From: Nemertoderma westbladi | Taxonomy: Eukaryota > Xenacoelomorpha > Nemertodermatida > Nemertodermatidae | Direction of reading: 5' to 3' | DNA: 64,000 bases | Assembly: GCA_032718475.1 (NCBI GenBank) | Contig: JAUCBJ010006626.1 | Coordinates: forward strand, 27,884 to 91,883 | Part shown: in pieces, positions 33,695 through 44,209 of the stretch | Numbering within the stretch: position 1 is the first letter of the stretch | Layout of the letters: every line of letters starts with the position of its first letter | Program-made: the position numbers and the translations under genes | Notes under the pieces: model-generated | Databases searched by the model: none | Told to the model about the DNA's origin: nothing | The model's input: only the letters and a program-made list of their open reading frames with translations

Positions 33695-34468
33695 CAATAA
33701 ATTTCTTCAACGTGACATGCATAGCACTGGACAGAAATAAAATTGCGTAAAAAAAAGTCCTAAAGGGTGTATGATAGACTGCTAGGGCCCGCTGTTTGGC
33801 GGTGGGTAGGACATTATGCAAACAGGGCCTTATGAGAACGAGACATTACGCCAAATTTAGAGCTGTTTGCCAAAAGTCCTGTTTGCGTAGCTCGTCCTGT
33901 TTCCGTACCATCCGTCGCCGTATATATTAAATATAATATATAGCCTTGCAATATCCAAGAAACAATTCCCTTAATCCTTTCTAGAAAAAAATCCATACAG
34001 CTTTAATTACTGTGTAGGTTGATACATGAGCTGGTTACCCATCTACATTGGGTATCACACAGCGATAAAATATTATCACCATCTGTTAGAATTTACACTT
34101 TCTATATTACAAATAGATTAAGAAAGTCTGCATTGAATGAAGGATAATGCAGTCCGGCAGTGTCGAATAAATAATTTAAACTAATTAAACGAAGTATAAT
34201 TAAGAAACGTTAGTCTGAGAGGTATAATAATAGAGGTAGATAATTACTGATTTGGTGGTGGCATTCTTGCTATTCCTTGGTGGTGCGATTTTTAATTGCT
34301 TTTAATTGTTTGTTCGTTACTGTACTTTAATATTATTAATTCATGTATGCCATTGTCATATATTATAATTCTCGTATTATAATCATAATAAATAGTCTGA
34401 GAGGTATATGAATAAAAAAATGTCTGTGCACATAATATATAAATTTAAATTAAATAACCCAATGTATA
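32496..34468. repeat. Duplicated segment, copy B
   Basis: Similar to 29830-31294 throughout, plus two extra blocks: 32748-33055 (about 308 bp) and about 34226-34396 (about 171 bp). The second is bracketed by a 14-bp direct repeat AGTCTGAGAGGTAT, as expected of a retroposed insertion. No gene recognised. Confidence 0.8.
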
Positions 34469-34469
34469 A

Positions 34470-34735
34470 AGTAATTTTTCTTCGGCCACTAGGCCAGGGA
34501 TTACGCACAAAGTCTGACGACTTATTTCCAGTGCGGTCCCCCCAGAACTTTACTCCCCAGAGGAAACTCCAGTACTCATTTAGCTACCACTTAAGGATGC
34601 AAGGCAGAGATGCGCCCTGGCTGGTCCCTTTAAAGCCTTCGTGCCGAAACGAAAACTGCCCTGGCCCATGTGAGGATCGAACCCACGACCTACGGGAGAT
34701 GTGAATTCAATGCAACCACTACACCAAGGTGGAAC
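34470..34735 (-). mobile_element. tRNA-derived SINE
   Basis: The minus strand starts with a tRNA-like head: box A TGGTGTAGTGG (34716-34726) and a perfect box B GGTTCGATCC (34674-34683) at normal spacing, an internal RNA polymerase III promoter. A tRNA-unrelated body follows, with CTGGCCTAGTGGCCGAAGAAAA at its 3' end. It depends on a LINE for movement. It lies about 150 bp upstream of the crystallin-like first exon. Confidence 0.75.
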
Positions 34736-34886
34736 TTTGGTGTACAATGTAGGAATACATTTTTTAATTCAAAATATCTATTTAATTGTAGGCAATTCTT
34801 CAGGCAACTTTTTGTAGGACTTTGTCTATCAGATTCAAATGGTAGTACTTTTTCTTGGAAACCAAGGTTCTTACATACAGATAGTC

Positions 34887-35095
34887 ATGGCAGTTTCCAC
34901 TCTATTTGTGGTTGCTGTGGTAACTACGATGGTTCGTAGTCAGGAAGTCCCTGGCTGTCTCCCCCACATTGAGCTATATGCTCGCGATAATTTCCAGGGA
35001 GATAAAGTCGATATACACGAAGCAAAAAGCGAAGCCGAGTTAAACGCATTGGGTATGAACAACAGAGCTGCGTCGGTCAACGTCATATGTGGAAC
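34887..35095 (+). CDS. First coding exon of a second beta/gamma-crystallin-like gene
   Basis: ATG at 34887 starts a hydrophobic signal peptide (MAVSTLFVVAVVTTMVRS), followed by a Greek-key motif: HIELYARDNFQGDKVDI...GMNNRAASVNVICG, with the family's aromatic-x6-F-x-G strand and the S-x-x-V strand. NNRAAS approximates the N/D-N/D-x-x-S/T-S calcium site of beta/gamma-crystallins (fifth position Ala). Donor GTAAGTG follows at 35096. The exon ends two bases into a codon, exactly the phase that the exon at 4066 needs. An alternative ATG at 34839 would place 16 extra residues before the signal peptide; AG at 34879-34880 could be a 5' UTR acceptor. I find no following exon before 64000, so the rest lies further right or is lost. 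Confidence 0.75.
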
Positions 35096-35859
35096 GTAAG
35101 TGAGATAATTAAATCAGTAGATTTAAAATATTTCCATTTATTTATTACAAGAATTTATTAAATAGTATATTCATATAGTATTTACTATTCATGCGGACAA
35201 CGGACTCGTCCATTGTGTGGGCGAACGCGGACTCGGACCCCGGTTCGGCTTAGATGTTAGAGGTCTGGCGGGTTTGTTGGGTACTGGCAGTGGCAGAGTG
35301 GCAGACTGGTGATGGGTACTGAACCAATTTGTATTGTTTGTATTGTTGCTAGGTAACAGTTTGAATCAGCTGGTGGTGGGTTATATTTGTACTTGTTTTG
35401 GTGCGTTTTTATATTCGAATTATTGTTTGTTAATATTATAATATATGGAGGCTTTTGAGTAAAAAAAAAAAGAAAAAAATTTACTATTCATTTACTACGT
35501 ATTCATATTTTTTAGGAATATTAAATTACTATTAAATATCCATGTTAAGTATTTTACGTGGTAACAATCTTGGGAATAATACCATATTTATATAATATGG
35601 TATGGTGATGATGAATAACTTGATTTAAAAACACTGCTTATGCTAAGAGTTCTGTTAGAAAAGTAGGACTTGGAAATATTACGTCATTTGGAAAATAAAT
35701 ATACTTTATATTATAACTCTGGCATTTTGATGCTACTTATTAGCTGTATATATCTTAGACTTGACTCTCTTATTCTAAATGTACGTTACAGCTTTAGTGA
35801 CTTTACATCCAATTATACATATCGCCATGTTTCAGGGTTAAATCATGAAACTTGATAGC
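35096..35859. other. Intron-like AT-rich sequence
   Basis: It follows the crystallin-like exon. An A-rich run lies at 35460-35476. No gene or element domain seen. Confidence 0.5.
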
Positions 35860-36095
35860 GCCTCACTGTCGAAGTGCCTTACTGTAAAAAGTTCCTTACT
35901 GTGCCAGTGGCTCAAGGTGAAAGTGCATTACTGTGACAGTGCAGTGCCTTACTTGACAGTGCTTTACTGTGACTGTGACAGTGGCTTAATGAGACAGTGC
36001 CTTACTGTTACTGTGACTGTGACAGTGTCTTACGGTGACATTGGCTTACTGTTACTGTGACAGTGCCTTACTGTGGCTGTGGCTCAACCTCTACA
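35860..36095. repeat. Imperfect CTTACTGTGACAGTG tandem array
   Basis: A dozen or more degenerate copies of a 12-18-bp unit built from CTTACTGT and GACAGTG. Since CTGT and ACAG are complementary, many small hairpins are possible. Confidence 0.75.
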
Positions 36096-36700
36096 CAACC
36101 CTGTGCTGTCGTATCCGGCTACTGACCGAACTGGATTGAAAGTGTGGAGAACTGGACCGAACTGGACCGCCAAATGAAAGATAACCTAAAAATAACCATC
36201 CATGCAGACAGGTGAAAATTAATATTGAATTTCATTTGGTCTTTTCATACATTGTAAATTTAGTTGCTTATAAGATGTCGCTAAATTAAGATTACCTGCT
36301 TCACATAAAACACTGCTGTACTCATTTTACCGGTAGGCCTACCTGTAGCAGGTATCTGGGTTTATAGTGTTTATAGATTACAGTATTTTACGTACCGGTA
36401 GTTGTATTCAATGCAGCAATGAATGAAAAAACCGGAAGCCAGAGTACACACGGAACAGTAGTACAGTAGTTATAGCTTATAGGCCTAGCCTATATAACAA
36501 ATGAAGAAATGTAATTCATAATTATTAATGAATTGTAATTCACTAAATTGATTGAAATGTAGGCTACAGGTAAATAAATAAATATTGCATATAATATATT
36601 TAAATAATTAAATACAGAAATAGAAGTGCCAGATTTCTGGCGTTTATTAAAAACACTGAACAGCGGAACGATGCCGATCAGCCATGAAACCCGGACTGCC
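36096..36700. other. No supported feature
   Basis: AT-rich single-copy-looking sequence inside the presumed intron. Confidence 0.4.
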
Positions 36701-36714
36701 GGATAAGGAAGAAG

Positions 36715-36975
36715 GCGACGGAGTCTATTAAATGGAAACCAGCGACCCAGGACGATGGCGGCATAGTCTACTAAACCCGGGACGATGGCAGCGGAGTCTA
36801 TTAAACCTGGGACGGTGACGGCACACTGGCGGAGCATATTAAACCCGGAACGATGGTGACGGAGTTTATTAAACCTGGGACGATGACAGTGGAGTCTATT
36901 AAACCCGGGATGATGCAACGGCTGGACGGAGTCTATTAAACCCGGAACGATGACGGTGGAATCTATAACCTAAAA
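36715..36975. repeat. Minisatellite, unit about 30-33 bp
   Basis: Seven to eight copies of GGAGTCTATTAAACCCGGGACGATG-like units with varied spacers, cited by its core GAGTCTATTAAACC. Frames through it (Arg/Leu-rich, minus strand) are not genes. Confidence 0.8.
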
Positions 36976-38478
36976 CGATGGCTTCTGATTCTGAGTCTAT
37001 TCAACATTTTACTGGTTTGTGAGATCGACCTGCCAATACTAACTACTGCTTTCTCCGATATCGTAGTAATATATTTTGATCTTAATAATAATTATTCAAC
37101 CAACATCAATTATTTTAAAGGCCAAAAAGTCTTGCCAATGTATAAGAATGGTAAAGACTAAATAGCTTAGAATTATAATTAATTTTGTTTTAATAATAAT
37201 AATAATTAATAATAAACTATTATTTATATAGCGCCCAACTATAGGGCGCTTTTATAGTGCTTTTAAGTCGTTTACAATTATTTATACTGTAAAGGAATTA
37301 TATCTTTTGTCAGACTACCGTACTGTATGAGCGACGGTGATGATAAAAGGAAATGTTGCCGAAATATTTTTACTTAATTGCAGATAGAAGGGGGGGGGGG
37401 GGGGGCTTTAGATGCAATCAAAATTCTTCCCTCTCTAGGTGAAAATCGATGCAAATAACTGTTTACTCCTAAAAATAAAACTGTAACCTGTTCTATTGTG
37501 TTTTATTTATTCCTTTTGGTTAGAATAACGTGCCACCGTAACCTGCTCATTTCCATGAATAAATAATTTACCATGAGACATGCTAATAATTTGCCAATGA
37601 AAGTATTTGCGTCAATTCCCCATCGCGATCAGCCCCATTGCCAAGAACTCCGACTATGTATAAAGAAGTATTAAGCGGCTCTTTAGTTACGTAATAAATA
37701 TTCGAAAACACTAAACTATTTATGGCCACCGTAATTATACAGGTTAATTTGCTTCTGAAAAGCGTCAGTAATTATTGTATTCAGTTTTACTCGCTTCAGG
37801 TTATTATTTCCGTATATTACAGTAACTCTAGAACATTGCAACATTGTATGTATCCTATAGAGTATTCCCTATATTAAAGAATTCTTTATACAGTTAGTGG
37901 GAATGTAATAAAGTTTAAAAATATCACGAGTAAAACATGGCGTGTAAAATAACTAGCGTTAAAAGGGTAACAGGGAAACACAGTTGTGACGGGATCAATG
38001 AAATCCCGACCGGATGAGTTGTTTCGTACGCGTCACCGATGTGATGGAAAAGGTTCGAAATTGATGTTATTTTTCGCCGTTATGTATAATAGTACAAGAG
38101 TTATGTATGATAGCACAAGCGTTATGTATAATAGCACAAGAGATATAATGAGTTGATATGACAGTAATTTTGACGGAAACGGTGACGGTAAAACAATGTC
38201 TTCCGTCTGCACTGAAACTGGTAACTGGACTAACTAAACTGGCAATGTTATACACTGACAATATATGTAATCATTTCTACACTGTGGCCTTTGTCCAGCG
38301 GATGCTTTCCCCCGCTCCTATTGGCTGATAACCTACTTCACGCCTCTCACCCCCTTTGGGAGTGCTTCCCCCCCCCCCCCCTGTTGGCCCCTGTTGGTTA
38401 TTTTCCCTTCCCAGGTGGTTTGACCTCTAACCTCCCTTTGTGTAGCTTTGGGGTTTGTGTTGTCCCCGTTATTGGGTT
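36976..38478. other. Gene-free stretch with small repeats
   Basis: It contains a hairpin AGCGCCC-AACTATA-GGGCGCT (37232-37252), a G run (37388-37406), three copies of a 23-bp TTATGTATAATAGCACAAG unit (38080-38142) and a C run (38371-38381). No gene. Confidence 0.55.
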
Positions 38479-38511
38479 GTGATACGAGATTGGTTATCGC
38501 AAATCTCGTAT
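38479..38511. other. Perfect hairpin beside the BEL insertion site
   Basis: GATACGAGATT and AATCTCGTATC pair perfectly (11 bp) around a 10-base loop, about 20 bp left of the target duplication of the large BEL element. Function unknown. Confidence 0.6.
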
Positions 38512-38534
38512 CTTCAATATTGCTGAAAAGGTGC

Positions 38535-40688
38535 TGTAAAGTCCAGTAGTATACCGCTTACCGGATCCTAGTAACGATGTATCTTACCGTAAGATCTAGT
38601 AATGTATACGGGCTCGTACAGTATCTGACAACAAATCCCAGTCCAGGGTATCTAAACAAACAGATACAATACACAAACGACTACTGGCGAGGAGCAGAGC
38701 CTAGTGCCTATTCTATGTACGTAAGCGGGTCTAATGCCTACGAACTAAGGAAACCTGTCCTCTAACCGGTATGGCAGATGTACAGTTACAGTAACAGACC
38801 AAACTCACAGGAAAACAATCCCCGCGCAGCGAACCCTAACTATCGCTGACAGTCCTAAATACCGTAACTTGCCGCGGTGTGATTTATATGGTTTATACAC
38901 GAGCTAGTGGGTTAACAGACCTAGCGTAACAATACTGATCCCCCTGTACGAATTCAGTCTAAAGAGGGTCGTGCCTAATGTAACAATACCGCTGCTCTGA
39001 CAAAACAACAGTTTAATAACGAAATAAAACACTCCCTTTTGCCGTAACTAAATATCAGATCCTAATTTTACAAATACTAACAGTAAGTTACAGATAAATT
39101 CTGCCTAAAAGTAATCTAAAGTGCGCTATAACTAGTAGAACTCTAAGGGTAAATATGTTTTAGGGCGTGTGTGTGTGGGTGTGTTACAATAAAACAATTT
39201 TGGTGTATATCATTTTACTAGGTTTTAGTGATTTTCTGACCAAAACGATACCGTGCGCTAGCTACTAAAATAAGCTAGTCGCGTTTTGTAGAACTTTATA
39301 CTTACAAAATGACGTCAAGCTCTCTCCGTCCTATCCACAACTCAACCGGACAATTACGGTGTTAGTAACAACACCCGTGATCGGCACAAATACCAGATTC
39401 TGGTTGTAAGATAAGAAATAGGGGTTAATCGCTACCGTACGTTAGCTGATCTGGTATACAAATTTGATTCTAGAACTTTGTTGCTGCGGTAGTTAGCAGC
39501 AAATACCTATCAGTACGTGGCAAGGCGCGGTAGGATATTAATAAACCTCCCTAGGCCAAGCGGTGTGCCGGTAGCAGAAATACTCCTTGCTGCCTGATCA
39601 AATAACTAAGGTTCAGACAGAAGGGGGGGGGGGGGGGGGGTACTAATGTATGTTCTACAAAGCGAACCGGTACCAAACGGTCAGTACTGCGAATCACTAA
39701 ATTATGGAACATATGCTGCCTGTACCTAATATGTACTCGCGTACTGACGGACGGCAATAATTCGCACCTGTGGGATATACAGGTTAACCCAGGGATTTGT
39801 ACTACTGATGGGGGGGCTCTGTCAGAATATAATTATTTGATCCTAAATTTGCGGCATCCCAGAACGGCGTCACGCTTACCCTGATCTATAGGTCTTACGT
39901 CGGGCAAGGGCGTCGAACAAAGTCTTACCTTCCTCGGAAATCGGGCGCTGAATGGCAAGTGGAGTATTTCGAAGGGCGAAGGGGGTGCGCGGTCTAATCT
40001 AATGTGGGCGCTAGCGTGTTGTGGACATCATTTCCCTGCGTTGCTGACGGCCTAACGGTCTAGGCGGCCATCTTCCCAATGCTTGGCTGTCCCAAAGTTG
40101 GACGTTCAGAAAGGTGCATGTTCAGAAGTTTATAGTATATTTACAGTTTACAAAACTTTATCAAACAGAATCGCCAAATAGTTTCAACAAGAAACATAAT
40201 AAACTAAGTGAGAGAGCCAAGTTTAACAAGAGTAGTGATAACTAGAGTAGTTTGATAAGGGTTAAACTAAGTGATAACCGAAGGCAAACCAGCCCTTTAT
40301 ATACTAAATCTGGGACATAGAATCCACTAGAACTTTCTAGAGTATTCCATGGCCTCACATTGGAGCAATAAGATATTCCATGCCCTATTATTGGCCCAAC
40401 TCATCGTTCCATGTGTTGTACGCACCTCATTGGTTTGTCAATTTGTATGAAATGAAAATAAATTGCCCCAAAATGCAAATTTCCCGACTGGGATTCGAAC
40501 TCGTAACCTATGTAATGCAACCAACGCCTTAACCATCTGACCACTACGCCACGAGATTAACTAGGGGTTTTATGTGTACTGATATGAATAGGCATATTAC
40601 ATTACTGTAACTTAATCAAAATGCATCGGATTTTCGAAAGTTTTTACGTTATACTACAAATGCTATCCTATAGTGAAATAATTCATCA
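38535..40688 (-). repeat. 3' LTR of the large BEL element
   Basis: Collinear with 51734-53896 from AGTAGTATACCGC to AATTCATCA. It contains a G run (39625-39640), a GTGTGTGTGG tract (39170) and a tRNA-like segment (40483-40552). The outermost 11 bp (TGTAAAGTCC side) differ from the inner edge of the other LTR. Confidence 0.9.
40483..40552 (-). promoter_or_regulatory. tRNA-like box A/box B inside the LTR
   Basis: The minus strand reads TGGTCAGATGG (box A) and AGTTCGAATCC (near-perfect box B) 31 bp apart, within a sequence resembling the body of a Leu/Ser-type tRNA (GGTTAAGGCGTTGG). The same segment is at 53692-53761 in the other LTR. It is either a captured SINE/tRNA or a pol III-like promoter. 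It does not fold as a complete tRNA by eye. Confidence 0.6.
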
Positions 40689-41092
40689 CCGCTCCATGAA
40701 AACAGTAAGTAAGACTGTTTTCACCAATCGAAATACAAAACTATTTACAAATACTTCTTAATCTACTGGTGGGGCCTAAAATATAAAATAATCACTATCT
40801 AATTATTGCATACTTAATATTGCAGGTACGGCTTGCAGGTATGGATTGTAAATACAATCCATCATACATACAAAATACAAATTTACCAATCAACTTTAGT
40901 GCATAAAATACAAAAAAGAGGGCTTTTGGTTATCAAGATAAGCAAATTAAACAAATTAGAACAAATCAAAACAAATAATTTCAAACATCACAATAATCTC
41001 TCATCTATTACAAATATACATAATAAATTCACCAAATTAAATCACTTCAAATATAAAACAATCATAATGCGCTAATAATTTCCAAATAAGTC

Positions 41093-42093
41093 TTAAAGTG
41101 TCCTCCTGACGAGCTCAATAGTTCGTCCTACTGGTCTAGATATCTTCTCCTGAGCACTAATTGCTAACGGTAGGCTCGTAAGCCTTCCTTCTCTATCTCG
41201 CTCCTCCAAACCCAACATCCAAACGTAAGATCCAAACGTAATGTCCAATATAAATACCCAAATATAATATCCAAATATAATATCCAAATATAAATATCTG
41301 GTTGGTCTCGCGACTGGTACTACCGCTTTAGTAGGATGGGGTTGAGGTTCTCGCGTCATCTCGACATGAGGTATCTGTAGTCTCTGCGACAAACGCTGAG
41401 CAAAGGTGATACTATCGAAGAGCTCGGGTGTCATCTCCTTGGGTTCAGTTTGATCGTGGGATATCCAGTAAAATGGTAGGCTCGTGAGCCTTCCGCCGAA
41501 CATCTCGATCTCGCCTTTCTCGTACGCCTTGTACGCCCTGTAAAGGCTCAAAGCTTCCCGTTTCTCTTGTGTCAACTTATTAGACTCGTCCACTACCATA
41601 TTGTAGACATCTGGTTCGACTAATTTGGGTTCGTAAATAACGATTTCACCCGCGTTCAGTCCACTCATCTAGAACGAATGGTACGGATTTGTCAAAGGGT
41701 ATCCGCCTTCTTGGTAACGCAGACTTTGGTGGTATGAGCATCGCGCTACTATCGGCTCGGGGTTTTCTGAGTTCAATCGCGTAGGAATCGCGTTGTCTTG
41801 CTTGCGCATACATCCTCCACATTTATAGAACAGTTTATAAATGGAGAACACGTCCTTGGTTTCCGGATCCGTTCCTCGAGCGCGTCTATAAAGATCATAT
41901 CTCTGTGTCTCAGGTCCTCGCAAACGTCGCTGGCCTCGCATAACGCATCGTAGGGGTACAACGCTTTGAACTCCGCGCGTAACTCCTCCGCTCTTTTGTT
42001 ATAAGCGTCCAATCGCTGTCGCGTGATGTTTGGATCCGCCTTGGACTTAGCGAGCTTGGCTGTACTCCTAGCCATACTCTCCACTTCAAACAC
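41093..42093 (-). pseudogene. Accessory ORF between integrase and 3' LTR (env position), unknown
   Basis: About 330 codons in two frames. 42093-41773 (first ATG near 42075, MARSTAKLAKSKADPN) has charged helices (AEELRAEFKALYPYD). A frame change near 41800-41900 leads into 41941-41669 and, after a stop, 41668-41093 (MSGLNAGEIVIYEP, KLTQEKREALSLYRAYKAYEKGEIEMFGG). Two hairpin-motif copies are read in frame as GRLTSLP. A hydrophobic stretch near the end comes from CCAAATATAA-type repeats (41220-41300), not a clear membrane anchor. No signal peptide, no Cys pattern of an envelope protein. I do not recognise it. Confidence 0.45.
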
Positions 42094-42841
42094 GTTAAAG
42101 TTTTGGCTCCATAACGATTAAACGGTGCCTGGTGCTCCTGTTCCCGCGTGAATCCCTGTATATGTAGTGTTTCTACTAGAGGAAGCACAAACAGAGGTTA
42201 GATGTGAGGAGACTTAGAGTTTTGTCGGCTTTTGGCTCAACTTTGCCCTAAAACCCCTACCCATTTGCCTAATGACTTCGGGTTCGCGTGATTTCGCACT
42301 GGCTCCTAATCCAAAAAATTGTGCCGATAAAAAACGAATTCCGGGTAAACTAGCCGCGAGTCTAAAATACTCAACTTTTAATTTCCCAAACTACATTCCC
42401 AAAGAAATAATGCAGTCGAGAATTAATTCGGTCTAAATAATAGTAGACACGACTACGTAGAACAAGGCCGATTTTCTTTTCCAAAAAAATTTATCGGTAG
42501 GCTCGCAAGCCTTCCATCCGCTCTTGTCCTCCCCAATTTTAATTTTTATCTAGTTGTATTCTAGAATTCGCATTCACTGGAGAATCATTTTTCTTAAATT
42601 TAAATCCAACTAAATGGATTTGTCTAATAATTTTTGAAAAATTGTCTCACTTGTGGGTTGCAAGTAGAATTCCATTCCTACTGTATACACAATCCTGCTC
42701 CTATATGATACATAAGGGTACTACCCTCCATGTTCACATATAAAGACAATGGAATTCCACCACTGCCTTTATCTACAGTGAAGAGGAATACAAATGCACA
42801 TACAGTAATACAAAATACTAAATTACTAAAATACAGTAAGG
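42094..42841. other. Non-coding internal BEL sequence
   Basis: Untranslated spacer between the DUF5641-like domain and the accessory ORF. It holds one hairpin-motif copy (42496-42515). An alternate frame at 41910-42188 is probably a shadow. Confidence 0.5.
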
Positions 42842-44209
42842 CTATGTGGCGACCATCAAGGGTCCCACATCTCTATTACTAAGATTGGGTGGAGATTTGT
42901 AGTCTCCTGTCTCGTTTCTAGTCTCCTCAAGGAGCACGAGACGTTGTACAGGCCTATCTACGGTACGCCTGTCGATAGTCCATACAGTAACTGTCCTTAC
43001 TACACCAGATGTAGGGTGCGTGGTCAAAATGACTCCAGTCAGCCAAAACCGTCTTTTCAGATTGGCTTCAGCCAATAAAACATGGTCTCCTCGTCTCAAA
43101 CATCGGGTATTAAGATACCAAGAGGTTCTGGTCGAAATAGAGGGCAAATAGTGCTTCTGCCATATTTCCCAGAATTTGTTGTCTAACAACTGAGTGATTT
43201 TTCAAGCTTTGTTGCCGTATCCGTCACTATCGACAGGTACCGAATTGGGCAACAATGTCGTCGGCGCCTGCATAAGCAGGTGCGCTGGTGTCAAGGCAAA
43301 CTGTGAGTCATTGTTGTCTGGGATCAAAGCGATCGGTCTGGTATTCAAAACCGCTTCGATTTCTATTAACAACGTCATCAGTTGGTCGTCTGTCAAAATG
43401 CGTTGCGTCGGTATTACTTTCACCATAGCCATCTTAATTGAGCCAATCAGCCTTTCCCAAATGCCGCCTCTCCACGGACTGCCGGAAGTGTTAAAGCTCC
43501 AAACAATATGGTGAGGACACAGTTCCTCAGAAATCTGGTTTTGGTCCAACTTCTTTAGAGCTCTGGTGATTTCATTCCGTGCACCCACAAAGTTAGTCCC
43601 TTGGTCGCAATAAATGGATTTGACCAATCCACGTCTAGCGATAAATCACCGTAAGGCTAGGATAAAGGCGTTGGTGGTTAAATCTGTCACACGCTCAATA
43701 TGGACAGCTCTGCTGGCCATGCAAGTGAAGATCAATCCCCAGCGTTTTACCTGTACCCTTCCGCGTTTCGCGATTATGGGTCCAAAACAGTTTATCCCTG
43801 TCTCAGTGAAAGGGGGTCTAAACGCCTGTAATCTTGCTAGTGGTAGTTCACTCTTTTCTTGGTGTCCTATCCTCGCGTGCACCTTCTTACAAATCATACA
43901 GTTCCGTGTTACCGAACTCAGTGCCTTGCTAGGTCTAATTAGTACAAACCTCGATCGTAAGTGTGATAGACAGTGGTGTCTACCCACGTGTTTGAGTTGT
44001 ACATGTGCGTCCATTATCATAGCGTGCTGTAATTCATGGTGTTGCGGTATGATGATAGGATACCTAAAGTCAAGTGCAAAGTCGATGTTTTGGAGTCTGG
44101 ACTTGTGACAAAGTAAGCCCCGGTAAATAATCGGACTCCAACTCAAAATTGGTGAAGACTTGATCTGTTTACCTTGGTTGATCGCTGTGAATTCTCGTGC
44201 GAAATATCA
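42842..44209 (-). pseudogene. BEL integrase and DUF5641-like domain, three in-frame TGA codons
   Basis: A single frame runs from 44209 to 42842, broken by TGA at 44207, 43646 and 43202. The zinc-binding module is HAMIMDAHVQLKHVG...NCMICKK. The core has GLIFTCMASRAVHIE, YCDQGTNFVGA (second Asp) and SPWRGGIWERLIG (Glu). The first catalytic Asp, expected in G-x-D-x-FGP, is Asn here (TETGINCFGP, about 43785). The tail (LRRGDHVLLAEANLKRRFWLTGVI, PVQRLVLLEE) is the BEL C-terminal domain. It follows the linker segment in the same frame. Integration activity is lost. Confidence 0.85.

Noticed and set aside
29830-34468. Pair of LTRs around the endonuclease fragment
   Set aside because: No TG...CA ends, target duplication or LTR-element coding sequence was found; duplication is the simpler reading.
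40483-40552. A functional tRNA gene
   Set aside because: Box A and B are present but the acceptor and anticodon stems do not form properly, and the segment is part of an LTR.
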